From Lachnoclostridium sp. UBA933 (GTDB lineage Bacteria > Bacillota > Clostridia > Lachnospirales > Lachnospiraceae), in contig DBDL01000167.1 in assembly GCA_002293545.1 (NCBI GenBank), positions 240 to 6,292 of the forward strand: a stretch of 6,053 bases of DNA, given 5' to 3'. The notes under the pieces were generated by a model. It saw only the letters and a program-made list of their open reading frames with translations. It made no database searches and had not been told where the DNA came from. Positions within the stretch are counted from its first letter, which is position 1. Each line of letters opens with the position of its first letter. Below are positions 1-5,702 of this stretch, one piece after another. The position numbers were made by a program, and so were the translations under genes.

Positions 1-229
1 CATTCCCCTGCTGAATCAAATGAGCACAGTCCTCATCCGCTTTTTTTACAGATGCTTCAATCATTCCGGCTTTTTTCTGATTGGCTTCTTCAATAATCTC
101 TTTCCGCTTTTGCACGGCAGCGATTTCCGCTTTTCTTATAATATCTTTCGCTTCCGCGTTCGCATTTTTGATTTTCTCATTCCCTGCCTCTTCTGCTTTA
201 TTAATCCTCGATACCGCCTCGGCTGCCAA
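1..229 (-). CDS. V-type ATP synthase subunit H/G-like coiled-coil protein, N-terminal part
   Basis: Reading leftwards from 229, 76 codons are open and run off the left edge, so the C-terminus is missing. The product begins MAAEAVSRINKAEEAG and is almost entirely charged helix rich in Ala, Glu, Lys and Ile, with recurring EA/KA steps (NAEAKDIIRKAE, KEIIEEANQKKAG). This is the pattern of the peripheral-stalk subunit of archaeal/V-type ATPases (NtpF/AhaH, called subunit H or G), which in clostridia is commonly the first gene of the V-ATPase operon. That position fits the strong promoter and leader seen here. In the family it pairs with subunit E to form the stator stalk linking the membrane rotor part to the catalytic head. 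The start is TTG at 229-227, chosen because CCTCCTT (238-244, AAGGAGG on this strand) lies 8 nt upstream. The GTG five residues earlier overlaps that site and cannot use it. An F-type b subunit or another short coiled-coil protein is possible; the operon mates lie outside the window. Confidence 0.72.
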   Translation of the reverse strand, partial: MAAEAVSRINKAEEAGNEKIKNANAEAKDIIRKAEIAAVQKRKEIIEEANQKKAGMIEASVKKADEDCAHLIQQGN

Positions 230-237
230 ACGAAACA

Positions 238-244
238 CCTCCTT
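238..244 (-). promoter_or_regulatory. Ribosome binding site fixing a TTG start
   Basis: On the minus strand this reads AAGGAGG, a perfect anti-16S match, followed by 8 nt and then TTG (229-227). It sits on top of the upstream in-frame GTG, so it excludes that codon and supports the rare TTG start of the ATP synthase subunit. Confidence 0.8.
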
Positions 245-270
245 GTCAGTCTTATTTATATTTAGGTTTC

Positions 271-299
271 ATTTTACCCAATTGACACACAATTGTCAA
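271..299 (-). promoter_or_regulatory. Near-consensus sigma-A promoter for the V-ATPase operon
   Basis: Reading leftwards, the -35 box is TTGACA (299-294, perfect consensus). A 17-bp spacer follows, then the -10 box TAAAAT (276-271, one mismatch). The predicted transcription start is near 264, giving a leader of about 35 nt before the TTG start. This is one of the clearest regulatory signals in the window. That it drives the leftward gene is inferred from position and spacing. Confidence 0.8.
282..299. repeat. Inverted repeat TTGACA-N6-TGTCAA overlapping the -35 box
   Basis: TTGACA (282-287) and TGTCAA (294-299) are perfect 6-bp inverted arms around a 6-bp centre. The right arm is itself the minus-strand -35 hexamer. 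Dyads of this size over a promoter are typical of repressor operators, but no regulator is encoded nearby and the arms are short. A second 10-bp palindrome, AATAATTATT, lies at 318-327 and is A+T only, so it could be chance. Confidence 0.4.
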
Positions 300-356
300 G
301 AGTATTGTTTATTCTGCAATAATTATTCTCAGGTTTTTTATGGTTATTTTTAATTA

Positions 357-386
357 TTGACGAATCCCACCAATGCGTGGTATTAT
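357..386 (+). promoter_or_regulatory. Sigma-A-type promoter of the BspA-like gene
   Basis: The -35 box is TTGACG (357-362), followed by an 18-bp spacer and the -10 box TATTAT (381-386). The predicted start is near 393, leaving a leader of about 25 nt that contains the ribosome binding site. Position and spacing point to the BspA-like gene beginning at 419. It is divergent from the V-ATPase promoter, with about 130 bp between the predicted start sites. Confidence 0.65.
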
Positions 387-404
387 GGTAAAACAAAATA
401 TACT

Positions 405-411
405 AGGGAGG
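405..411 (+). promoter_or_regulatory. Ribosome binding site choosing ATG 419 over ATG 415
   Basis: AGGGAGG lies 7 nt before ATG 419 and only 3 nt before the overlapping ATG 415. The 415 frame closes after about 50 codons, whereas 419 opens a 919-codon frame with a proper signal sequence, so 419 is the start. Confidence 0.75.
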
Positions 412-418
412 AATATGA

Positions 419-3178
419 ATGAACAAAAAATTTCTGCTTGCATCTGTCTTTTTGCTGGGAATTGCTTTGACTGTTTTTTTCTTTCAGCCGAATCATGGCA
501 GGACAGAAGATATACTGCCGCTCGAAACGATGCCGCCGCTCACAACGACATCACCGCCGAGTGACACTCCGGCACCGCCGGAAGATACGGAATCCCCGGA
601 GGGGACTTCGGAGCCGGCTTCGACAACACCGCCCTATGATTATACAGTGGTCGGAGAAGGCGCAGCCGCTGCTGTAACCATTAACGCTTATACCGGTTCG
701 GAGAGCGATATCAAAATCCCGGCTGTCCTTGCAGGTCACCCCGTAACCGTTATCGGGGAAAGCAGTTTTAAATACGGCACATTCAAGTCCATCGAGCTGC
801 CCGAAACGATTGAGTCCATTGAAAACTATGCTTTTGACCGCTGTACTGCTCTGACCGCTGTCAAGCTTAACGACGGTATTTTAAATATCGGAGAGGGCGC
901 CTTTTATAACTGTACCTCACTTACCGATGTCAGAATACCGGAGAGTGTTACGGATATCCAAAAGGAAGCATTTTATAACTGCGCCTCCTTACATACCGTA
1001 ATATTACCGACAGAGCTTGATGTTATTGAAAACGGTGCATTTGAAGAATGCCGTAAACTTTCCGGTATCAGGTTTGCCTCATCCGGTCCGGCACCCGATG
1101 CAACACCGGATGCCGTATTAACGACAGATACCCCGACGGATCCTCCGGCAGGTTCACCTGCCTCAGATGTTCCGTTACCGGCACTCACTCCGGACCCCAA
1201 TAATTATACGGACATTTTTATTGACAATGATGCTTTTCGTAACTGTACGTCTTTAACTACATTTCCTATTATGGACAAGGTCGGTTATATCGGCGATTAT
1301 GCTTTCTATCACTGTACATCACTTAATATAACGGAAATCCCGGCTAACGTTCTGGATATCGGTTCAAACGCTTTTGAAGGATGTAATGCCATCAAGTCAC
1401 TTGACATAAAAAAGGGAGTATCCTCTATTGGCGAATATGCTTTTAAGGGTTGTGCCTCCCTCGCCAATGTCATTCTTCCGGGAAGTATCCCGGCGATTGA
1501 ATCCGGTTTATTCGCCGAGTGCCGTTTGCTGAGTTCCGCAGAGATTTCCAGGGGAATTCAAGAAATCCATGATTCTGCCTTTTTGAACTGCCGTTCTTTA
1601 TTGAAAATAACAATCCCGAACAGCGTTGTCGGCATTCCCGACGAGGATGAAACAGGCGAAGACCTTCAAATCGGCGTAGGGGATTTTGCATTTGCGGGTT
1701 GTACGAAACTAAAAACGGTTATCATTGAAAAGGGGGTTGATGCTCTCGGCGAAAACGTTTTTTATAATTGTACCTCCCTGACCGGAATTACACTGCCCTC
1801 CACCGTCAATATTGTCGGAGAAGGTGCGTTCAAGGGCTGCAAGGCTCTGAAAAGTGCAGGCCTCAGCAGCGGAATGGATGGTATGGCGGATTATTTATTC
1901 CAGAATTGTACGTCACTGACCGGAATTACATTGCCGGAAAGTATTACATACATTGGCGCCGAATCCTTTGCCGGATGCACGGCACTTACAAGAATTAATC
2001 TTTCCAAGGTACTGAATTCCATAGGAGAACGTGCATTTTACAACTGTAAGTCACTAAAAAGCATATCCATCCCAGGCGGCGTAGACGAACTGGAAACCCA
2101 GATGTTCACAAGCTGTACGGCGTTGGAAAGCGTTACGCTGGGAAACGGCGTAATAACAATCAGCGAACGTGTTTTTGAAGGGTGCAAGCGTTTAAAAAGC
2201 ATATCCATTCCGGGTACGGTGACTGAAATCGGAAGATATGCGTTCAAGAACTGTAGCGCACTGAAAAGCATCCGTATTCCGGGCAGCGTAGAAGATATTA
2301 AGAGAGAGTTATTTGCAAAATGCACTTCTCTGTCAACCGTTACGATGCAATCAGGCACAAAGACAATCGGTGTACGTTCTTTTTACGGATGTACCGCACT
2401 GAAATCCATAAAGCTCCCAAACAGCGTCACTACTGTAAACAAGCAAGCTTTTGGGAATTGCCGCAAACTGAAAAATGCCGTTTTATCCTCCCGGCTATCC
2501 TCTGTCAGCACGGAAATGTTTAAAAATTGCCGCTCATTAAGAGCCGTCAAGCTTCCGGGCAGTATAAAAACAATTGGGATTCGGGCATTCAGCGGCTGCA
2601 GCTCATTAAAAACAATTGAGATTCCAAGAAGTGTAACCTCCGTCAAAAAATACGCATTTGCAAAATCGGGTTTGAGAACGCTTACCATTCCCAATCATGT
2701 AAAGACAATTGGCGTTCATGCATTTGCGGATTGCTCCGGTCTAAAAAGTGTTATCATTGCAAACGGTGTTCGCACGATAGGCAAAGGTGCTTTTTCCGGC
2801 TGTCAGTCTTTGAAAAGTATTTTGATTCCTAAAAAAGTACGAACGATCGGCAAAAAAGCTTTTGACGGAACAAAGAATCTTACCGTACGCTGTGTAAAAC
2901 GTTCCCGCGCTGAGAAATATGCCGTGAGGAACCGCTGTAAACTTACATTGATTAAAGGAACCTATCAGGTCACATTCCGGGATACAAACTCTGTGATTTC
3001 CGCCCAGACATTGGAACGCGGTCAAAAAATCAAAAGCTTCCGCCCTTCCAAACCGGGTTATATATTTATTGATTGGTATACCGGGAGAGGTTACAATAAG
3101 AAATTTGATTTCAGGAAAAACATTAAAAAGAATACTTCCGTTTATGCACGCTTTATTAAAAAATCGGATCTGTCGTAA
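419..3178 (+). CDS. BspA-like leucine-rich repeat surface protein with C-terminal Listeria-Bacteroides repeat
   Basis: A 919-residue exported protein. Residues 1-22 (MNKKF followed by a hydrophobic run) form a signal sequence. There is no lipobox and no obvious cleavage motif, so it may stay as a membrane anchor. Residues 33-72 are a Pro/Thr/Ser/Glu-rich linker. Residues 73-121 are the usual BspA lead-in (YTGSESDIKIP, then PVTVIGESSF). About 28 LRR_5 repeats of 23 residues fill 122-820, with consensus LxxIxIPxSVxxIGxxAFxxCxS. A capping segment (RAEKYAVRNRCK) follows, and residues 848-912 form an Flg_new/InlB B-type repeat (RPSKPGYIFIDWYT). A 42-residue Pro/Thr/Asp insertion splits repeat 5 (about 220-262), and a shorter acidic insertion lies at about 404-418. 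There is no LPXTG sorting motif. Known relatives are surface proteins implicated in adhesion and host or cell contact; the ligand here is unknown. It appears monocistronic and is divergent from the V-ATPase operon. Confidence 0.92.
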   Translation: MNKKFLLASVFLLGIALTVFFFQPNHGRTEDILPLETMPPLTTTSPPSDTPAPPEDTESPEGTSEPASTTPPYDYTVVGEGAAAAVTINAYTGSESDIKIPAVLAGHPVTVIGESSFKYGTFKSIELPETIESIENYAFDRCTALTAVKLNDGILNIGEGAFYNCTSLTDVRIPESVTDIQKEAFYNCASLHTVILPTELDVIENGAFEECRKLSGIRFASSGPAPDATPDAVLTTDTPTDPPAGSPASDVPLPALTPDPNNYTDIFIDNDAFRNCTSLTTFPIMDKVGYIGDYAFYHCTSLNITEIPANVLDIGSNAFEGCNAIKSLDIKKGVSSIGEYAFKGCASLANVILPGSIPAIESGLFAECRLLSSAEISRGIQEIHDSAFLNCRSLLKITIPNSVVGIPDEDETGEDLQIGVGDFAFAGCTKLKTVIIEKGVDALGENVFYNCTSLTGITLPSTVNIVGEGAFKGCKALKSAGLSSGMDGMADYLFQNCTSLTGITLPESITYIGAESFAGCTALTRINLSKVLNSIGERAFYNCKSLKSISIPGGVDELETQMFTSCTALESVTLGNGVITISERVFEGCKRLKSISIPGTVTEIGRYAFKNCSALKSIRIPGSVEDIKRELFAKCTSLSTVTMQSGTKTIGVRSFYGCTALKSIKLPNSVTTVNKQAFGNCRKLKNAVLSSRLSSVSTEMFKNCRSLRAVKLPGSIKTIGIRAFSGCSSLKTIEIPRSVTSVKKYAFAKSGLRTLTIPNHVKTIGVHAFADCSGLKSVIIANGVRTIGKGAFSGCQSLKSILIPKKVRTIGKKAFDGTKNLTVRCVKRSRAEKYAVRNRCKLTLIKGTYQVTFRDTNSVISAQTLERGQKIKSFRPSKPGYIFIDWYTGRGYNKKFDFRKNIKKNTSVYARFIKKSDLS
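782..2878 (+). repeat. BspA/LRR_5 tandem repeat array (about 28 units of 69 bp)
   Basis: Coding repeats of 23 residues begin at residues 122, 145, 168, 191 and 214. After the first insertion they run at 279, 302, 325, 348, 371 and 394, then after the second at 431, 454, 477 and on to about 798. Spacing is exactly 23 residues from 431 to 730; the unit at 730 is 22 residues long and lacks the conserved Cys (AFAKSG). At DNA level the copies have mostly diverged, but short identities survive: AAAAGCATATCCAT occurs near 2056 and again near 2194. Confidence 0.88.
1847..2671 (+). repeat. Higher-order 207-bp (three-LRR) periodicity inside the array
   Basis: Residues 477-751 hold 12 LRR units that cycle in threes. 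The first of each trio ends in a Leu/Met-Phe form and lacks the IGxxAF motif (DYLFQNC, TQMFTSC, RELFAKC, TEMFKNC). The second has a Gly-Cys ending (SFAGC, VFEGC, SFYGC, AFSGC). The third has AF-x-NC (AFYNC, AFKNC, AFGNC, then the Cys-less AFAKS). This four-fold 69-residue pattern suggests the array grew by duplication of a three-repeat block. It is not evident upstream of residue 477. Confidence 0.55.
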
Positions 3179-3197
3179 TATTACGAAACAATCTGCC

Positions 3198-3256
3198 ATA
3201 CGATTCCTCGTTAATAATATCTGCGTAACCACATGTATGCAGACGGGGAATCGTAT
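3198..3256 (+). promoter_or_regulatory. Long imperfect hairpin in the nfnA leader
   Basis: The outer stem pairs 3198-3211 with 3243-3256: 14 bp with one G-U, ten of them the perfect arms ATACGATTCC/GGAATCGTAT. A one-sided 9-nt bulge (TAATAATAT, 3212-3220) follows on the left. The inner stem pairs CTGCGTA (3221-3227) with TATGCAG (3236-3242), 7 bp with one G-U, closing an 8-nt loop. It ends 11 nt before the nfnA ribosome binding site AAAGAGG (3268-3274). No T-run follows, so it is not a normal intrinsic terminator. It could be a leader RNA element, an mRNA-stability hairpin or a protein-binding dyad. I do not recognise it as a known riboswitch class. Confidence 0.55.
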
Positions 3257-3281
3257 TACAATTATAGAAAGAGGAACCCCA

Positions 3282-4121
3282 ATGTTTAGAATTATCAGCA
3301 AAGAATTATTGAATCCTACCGTTTCCAAAATGGTAGTAGACGCACCCCTAATTGCTAAAAAAGCGGAACCCGGACAATTTATCATTGTCCGCTCCCGAAA
3401 TGACAGTGAACGAATTCCCTTGACCATATCGGATTTTGACAGGGAAGCAGGGACTGTTACGATTATTTATCAGCTTGTCGGCGGCAGTACAATGGAGTTG
3501 GACACGCTGAAGAAGGGTGACGAATTATGTGACTTTGTCGGTCCGTTAGGCAAACCGAGCCATACCGAGGGATTAAAAAAGGTAGCTGTGATCGGCGGCG
3601 GCGTCGGCTGTGCAATTGCCTATCCCATCACGAAAAAGCTTCATGAGCAAGGGTGTGAAGTTCATTCTGTCGTTGGCTTCAGAAACCGGGAATTAGTGAT
3701 TTTGGAAAAAGAATTTGAGAAAGCAAGCGACCGGTTTTTTATGATGACCGACGACGGCAGTTACGGGGAAAAGGGATTGGTTACCGACGCACTGGAGAGG
3801 TTATTGACAGAGGGGAATACGTATGATGAAGTCATAGCAATCGGTCCGTTGATTATGATGAAATTTGTCTGCCTGACTACGAAAAAATACAATGTAAAAA
3901 CGATTGTAAGCATGAATCCTATCATGATAGACGGTACGGGTATGTGCGGAGGCTGCCGCCTTACCGTCGGTGGTGAAACGAAATTTGCCTGTGTGGACGG
4001 TCCGGATTTTGACGGTCATCAGGTAGATTTTGACGAAGCAATGAGCCGCGGTCAGATGTATCTGGATTTTGAAAAACATACCCGTGAAGCTTTATGCCGT
4101 TTACAAAAGGAGGAATGCTGA
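3282..4121 (+). CDS. nfnA: NfnA: FAD/[2Fe-2S] NAD(H)-binding subunit of ferredoxin:NADP transhydrogenase
   Basis: A 279-residue protein of the dihydroorotate dehydrogenase electron-transfer / SudB family, starting at ATG 3282 with AAAGAGG 7 nt upstream. The frame is open further back into the BspA gene, but the family starts here (MFRIISKE) and the length is normal. RIPLTISD (44-51) is the flavin-binding RxPLTI motif. VIGGGVGCA (103-111) is the glycine-rich dinucleotide loop. DGTGMCGGCRL, with Cys222, Cys225 and Cys237, is the [2Fe-2S] site; from memory, the fourth ligand in characterised NfnA is an Asp, which Asp217 could supply. With NfnB it is expected to form the cytosolic complex that couples NADPH, NAD+ and ferredoxin by flavin-based electron bifurcation. 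It is usually auto-annotated as 'sulfide/dihydroorotate dehydrogenase-like FAD/NAD-binding protein'. No clear promoter is visible in the 103-bp gap before it. Confidence 0.9.
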   Translation: MFRIISKELLNPTVSKMVVDAPLIAKKAEPGQFIIVRSRNDSERIPLTISDFDREAGTVTIIYQLVGGSTMELDTLKKGDELCDFVGPLGKPSHTEGLKKVAVIGGGVGCAIAYPITKKLHEQGCEVHSVVGFRNRELVILEKEFEKASDRFFMMTDDGSYGEKGLVTDALERLLTEGNTYDEVIAIGPLIMMKFVCLTTKKYNVKTIVSMNPIMIDGTGMCGGCRLTVGGETKFACVDGPDFDGHQVDFDEAMSRGQMYLDFEKHTREALCRLQKEEC

Positions 4122-4123
4122 TT

Positions 4124-5512
4124 ATGTCCGATCGAAACATGGATTTACATAAATGTCCGATGCCCGTACAGGATGCGGACGCCCGAAACAAAAATTTTGA
4201 AGAAGTCGCACTGGGTTACACGTATGATATGGCGGTAAACGAAGCAAAACGCTGTCTGAACTGCAAGAAAAAGCCCTGCGTCAGTGCGTGTCCCGTAAAT
4301 ATTGATATTCCGGCATTCATTGAATGCATTGCAAGTGAAAAACCGGAAAACGCTTATGATATCTTATCGGAACAAACTTCCCTTGCCGCCGTATGCGGAC
4401 GCGTATGTCCCCAAGAATCACAATGTGAGGGGAAATGTGTACGCGGCATCAAGGGTGAGCCGGTCGGAATCGGCCGCTTAGAGCGTTTTGCCGCCGATTA
4501 TCATGCGGAGCACAATAAAAACCCGCAAAAAAAACCGAAGTATAACGGACACAAAGCTGCCATAATCGGAGCCGGACCGAGCGGTCTGACCGCCGCAGGC
4601 GACCTTGCCAAAAAAGGCTATCAGGTAACGGTCTACGAAGCGCTCCATCTTCCCGGCGGCGTACTGGTTTACGGTATCCCTGAGTTTCGTCTGCCAAAGG
4701 CAATCGTCCAAAGGGAAATCGAGAATTTAAAAGAAATCGGAGTCGAAATTGTTACCAATATGGTCATCGGTAAAATTTTAACCATTGATGAGCTCTTTGA
4801 AATGGGAAACGAAGCCATCTTCATCGGTTCCGGCGCCGGACTTCCCCGCTTCATGAATATCCCCGGCGAAAGCCTGAAAGGGGTATATTCCGCCAATGAA
4901 TTCCTGACGCGGATCAATCTTATGAAAGCCTATCAGGAGGATTCCAAAACGCCGATCCAAAAAGCCAAGCGTGTTGCGGTAGTCGGCGGCGGCAACGTTG
5001 CCATGGATGCCGCCCGATGCGCCAAACGCCTCGGCGCGGAAGAGGTCTTTATTGTATACCGCCGGAGCATGAACGAGCTTCCCGCCAGAAAAGAGGAAGT
5101 CGAACATGCCGAAGAAGAAGGAATCGTCTTTAAGACACTCCACAATCCGACAGAGATTCACGGAGATGAAAACGGAAATGTAAGCGGTATGACCTGTGTC
5201 AGAATGGAACTCGGCGAGCCGGACGCCGGCGGCCGCAGACGCCCGATTGTAATAGAAAACAGTGAGTTTCGCATTGACTTGGACTGCGTTATTATGGCAA
5301 TCGGAACAAGTCCGAATCCGCTTATCCGCACAACGACCCCCGGTCTGGAAGCCAATCAGCACGGCTGTCTGATTGTAAAAGAGGAAACCGGAGAAACCTC
5401 CCGTAAAAATGTATACGCCGGAGGGGATGCCGTAACCGGCGCGGCAACTGTAATCCTGGCAATGGGTGCCGGGAAAACAGCGGCTGACGCAATTGATAAG
5501 GCATTGAGTTGA
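4124..5512 (+). CDS. nfnB: NfnB: NADPH-binding, two-[4Fe-4S] flavoprotein subunit (GltA / glutamate synthase small-subunit family)
   Basis: A 462-residue protein, starting at ATG 4124. AAAAGGAGG (4105-4113, inside the nfnA 3' end) lies 10 nt upstream. An in-frame ATG at 4094 precedes that site and is rejected. Two cysteine clusters, Cys44/47/52/56 and Cys91/95/101/105, fit the N-terminal double [4Fe-4S] domain. IIGAGPSG (147-154) binds FAD, VVGGGNVAMDAAR (286-298) is the NADPH Rossmann loop, and YAGGDAVTGAATV (431-443) is the C-terminal FAD signature. The family covers the small subunit of NADPH-glutamate synthase, SudA and NfnB. Here no large glutamate synthase subunit is adjacent and the gene sits 2 nt after nfnA, so NfnB is favoured. 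The complex would interconvert 2 NADPH + NAD+ + 2 oxidised ferredoxin with 2 NADP+ + NADH + 2 reduced ferredoxin. In automatic annotation it usually appears as gltA. Confidence 0.93.
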   Translation: MSDRNMDLHKCPMPVQDADARNKNFEEVALGYTYDMAVNEAKRCLNCKKKPCVSACPVNIDIPAFIECIASEKPENAYDILSEQTSLAAVCGRVCPQESQCEGKCVRGIKGEPVGIGRLERFAADYHAEHNKNPQKKPKYNGHKAAIIGAGPSGLTAAGDLAKKGYQVTVYEALHLPGGVLVYGIPEFRLPKAIVQREIENLKEIGVEIVTNMVIGKILTIDELFEMGNEAIFIGSGAGLPRFMNIPGESLKGVYSANEFLTRINLMKAYQEDSKTPIQKAKRVAVVGGGNVAMDAARCAKRLGAEEVFIVYRRSMNELPARKEEVEHAEEEGIVFKTLHNPTEIHGDENGNVSGMTCVRMELGEPDAGGRRRPIVIENSEFRIDLDCVIMAIGTSPNPLIRTTTPGLEANQHGCLIVKEETGETSRKNVYAGGDAVTGAATVILAMGAGKTAADAIDKALS

Positions 5513-5518
5513 AAAAGC

Positions 5519-5543
5519 GGGCGGCTGCGTTCCGCAGCCGCCC
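5519..5543. terminator. Perfect 11-bp GC hairpin after nfnB
   Basis: GGGCGGCTGCG (5519-5529) and CGCAGCCGCCC (5533-5543) are perfect arms around a TTC loop, starting 6 nt past the nfnB stop codon. On the plus strand the following bases (TGTTACTGTC) make a poor U-tract. On the minus strand the hairpin is followed by GC and then TTTTT (5516-5512), so it looks as good or better as a terminator for leftward transcripts. It probably separates nfn from the opposing genes on the right. Confidence 0.7.
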
Positions 5544-5593
5544 TGTTACTGTCAAGCAGAAATCCCCCAGTTTTGGCAAACAAAATTCCCCCG
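5544..5593. mobile_element. Possible IS21-family terminal fragment
   Basis: Starting with TGT right after the hairpin, the sequence contains AAATCCCCCAGTTTTGGC (5560-5577) and then AAATTCCCCC (5583-5592), a C5 motif repeated about 24 bp apart. IS21-family elements carry several short repeats at each end and begin with TG. From memory, C-rich motifs joined to GTTTTGGCAAA-like sequence are common in clostridial members. No istA or istB coding follows, so at most one end of about 50 bp remains. This is a recognition from memory, not a database match. Confidence 0.4.
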
Positions 5594-5687
5594 CAATGTT
5601 AATCTCCGCACTTTTATTTCCTTTGGCATCTATGATCCATGTAGTGATATTTCCCGGACTGGTCGCCGTGTCGTCATACTTATACGT
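5594..5687 (-). pseudogene. Minus-strand coding remnant next to the IS-like end
   Basis: Between a TAA at 5690-5688 and the IS-like motif, the minus strand reads TYKYDDTATSPGN, then TTWIIDAKGNKSAEIN, about 31 residues of protein-like, beta-strand-like sequence at about 45% G+C. It has no start codon, and its frame runs through the IS-like motif into antisense nfnB without a natural end. It is in the same frame as the protein ending at 5703, separated by two stops. I read it as a gene fragment cut by the IS-like end. I do not recognise the family, and chance openness over 94 bp cannot be excluded. Confidence 0.35.
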
Positions 5688-5702
5688 TTAATCTTTTAAA
5701 AA

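Noticed and set aside
20..353. Two overlapping plus-strand frames (20-265 and 81-353) of 81 and 90 codons
   Set aside because: Their Phe/Ser/Ala-rich translations mirror the minus-strand coiled-coil ATP synthase subunit. They have no ribosome binding site and run across the minus-strand promoter.
331..355. T-rich run before the BspA promoter as a possible terminator
   Set aside because: No GC stem precedes it and no rightward gene lies upstream. It is simply A+T-rich promoter DNA.
782..2878. The regular 69-bp spacing as a CRISPR-like or non-coding repeat array
   Set aside because: The repeats are in frame, degenerate at DNA level and conserved as LRR_5 protein motifs.
3069..3281. N-terminal extension of NfnA by 71 codons into the BspA-like gene
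   Set aside because: It overlaps the end of a well-supported gene and the hairpin, and family members start at the MFRIIS position, where a ribosome binding site is present.
2741..3427. Long minus-strand frame (228 codons) antisense to the BspA and nfnA genes
   Set aside because: It covers two well-supported plus-strand genes and the gap between them, and shows no family signature. It is an antisense shadow.
4094..4123. Ten-codon longer start for NfnB at ATG 4094
   Set aside because: It lies upstream of the strong AAAAGGAGG site, which is correctly spaced for ATG 4124.
4778..5362. Minus-strand frame of 194 codons inside nfnB
   Set aside because: It is antisense to conserved NfnB motifs, with no ribosome binding site or recognisable domain.
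5509..5691. Plus-strand 60-codon frame overlapping the nfnB stop
   Set aside because: It runs straight through the terminator hairpin and the IS-like repeats, and its only start lies inside the end of nfnB. The minus strand of the same stretch looks more protein-like.
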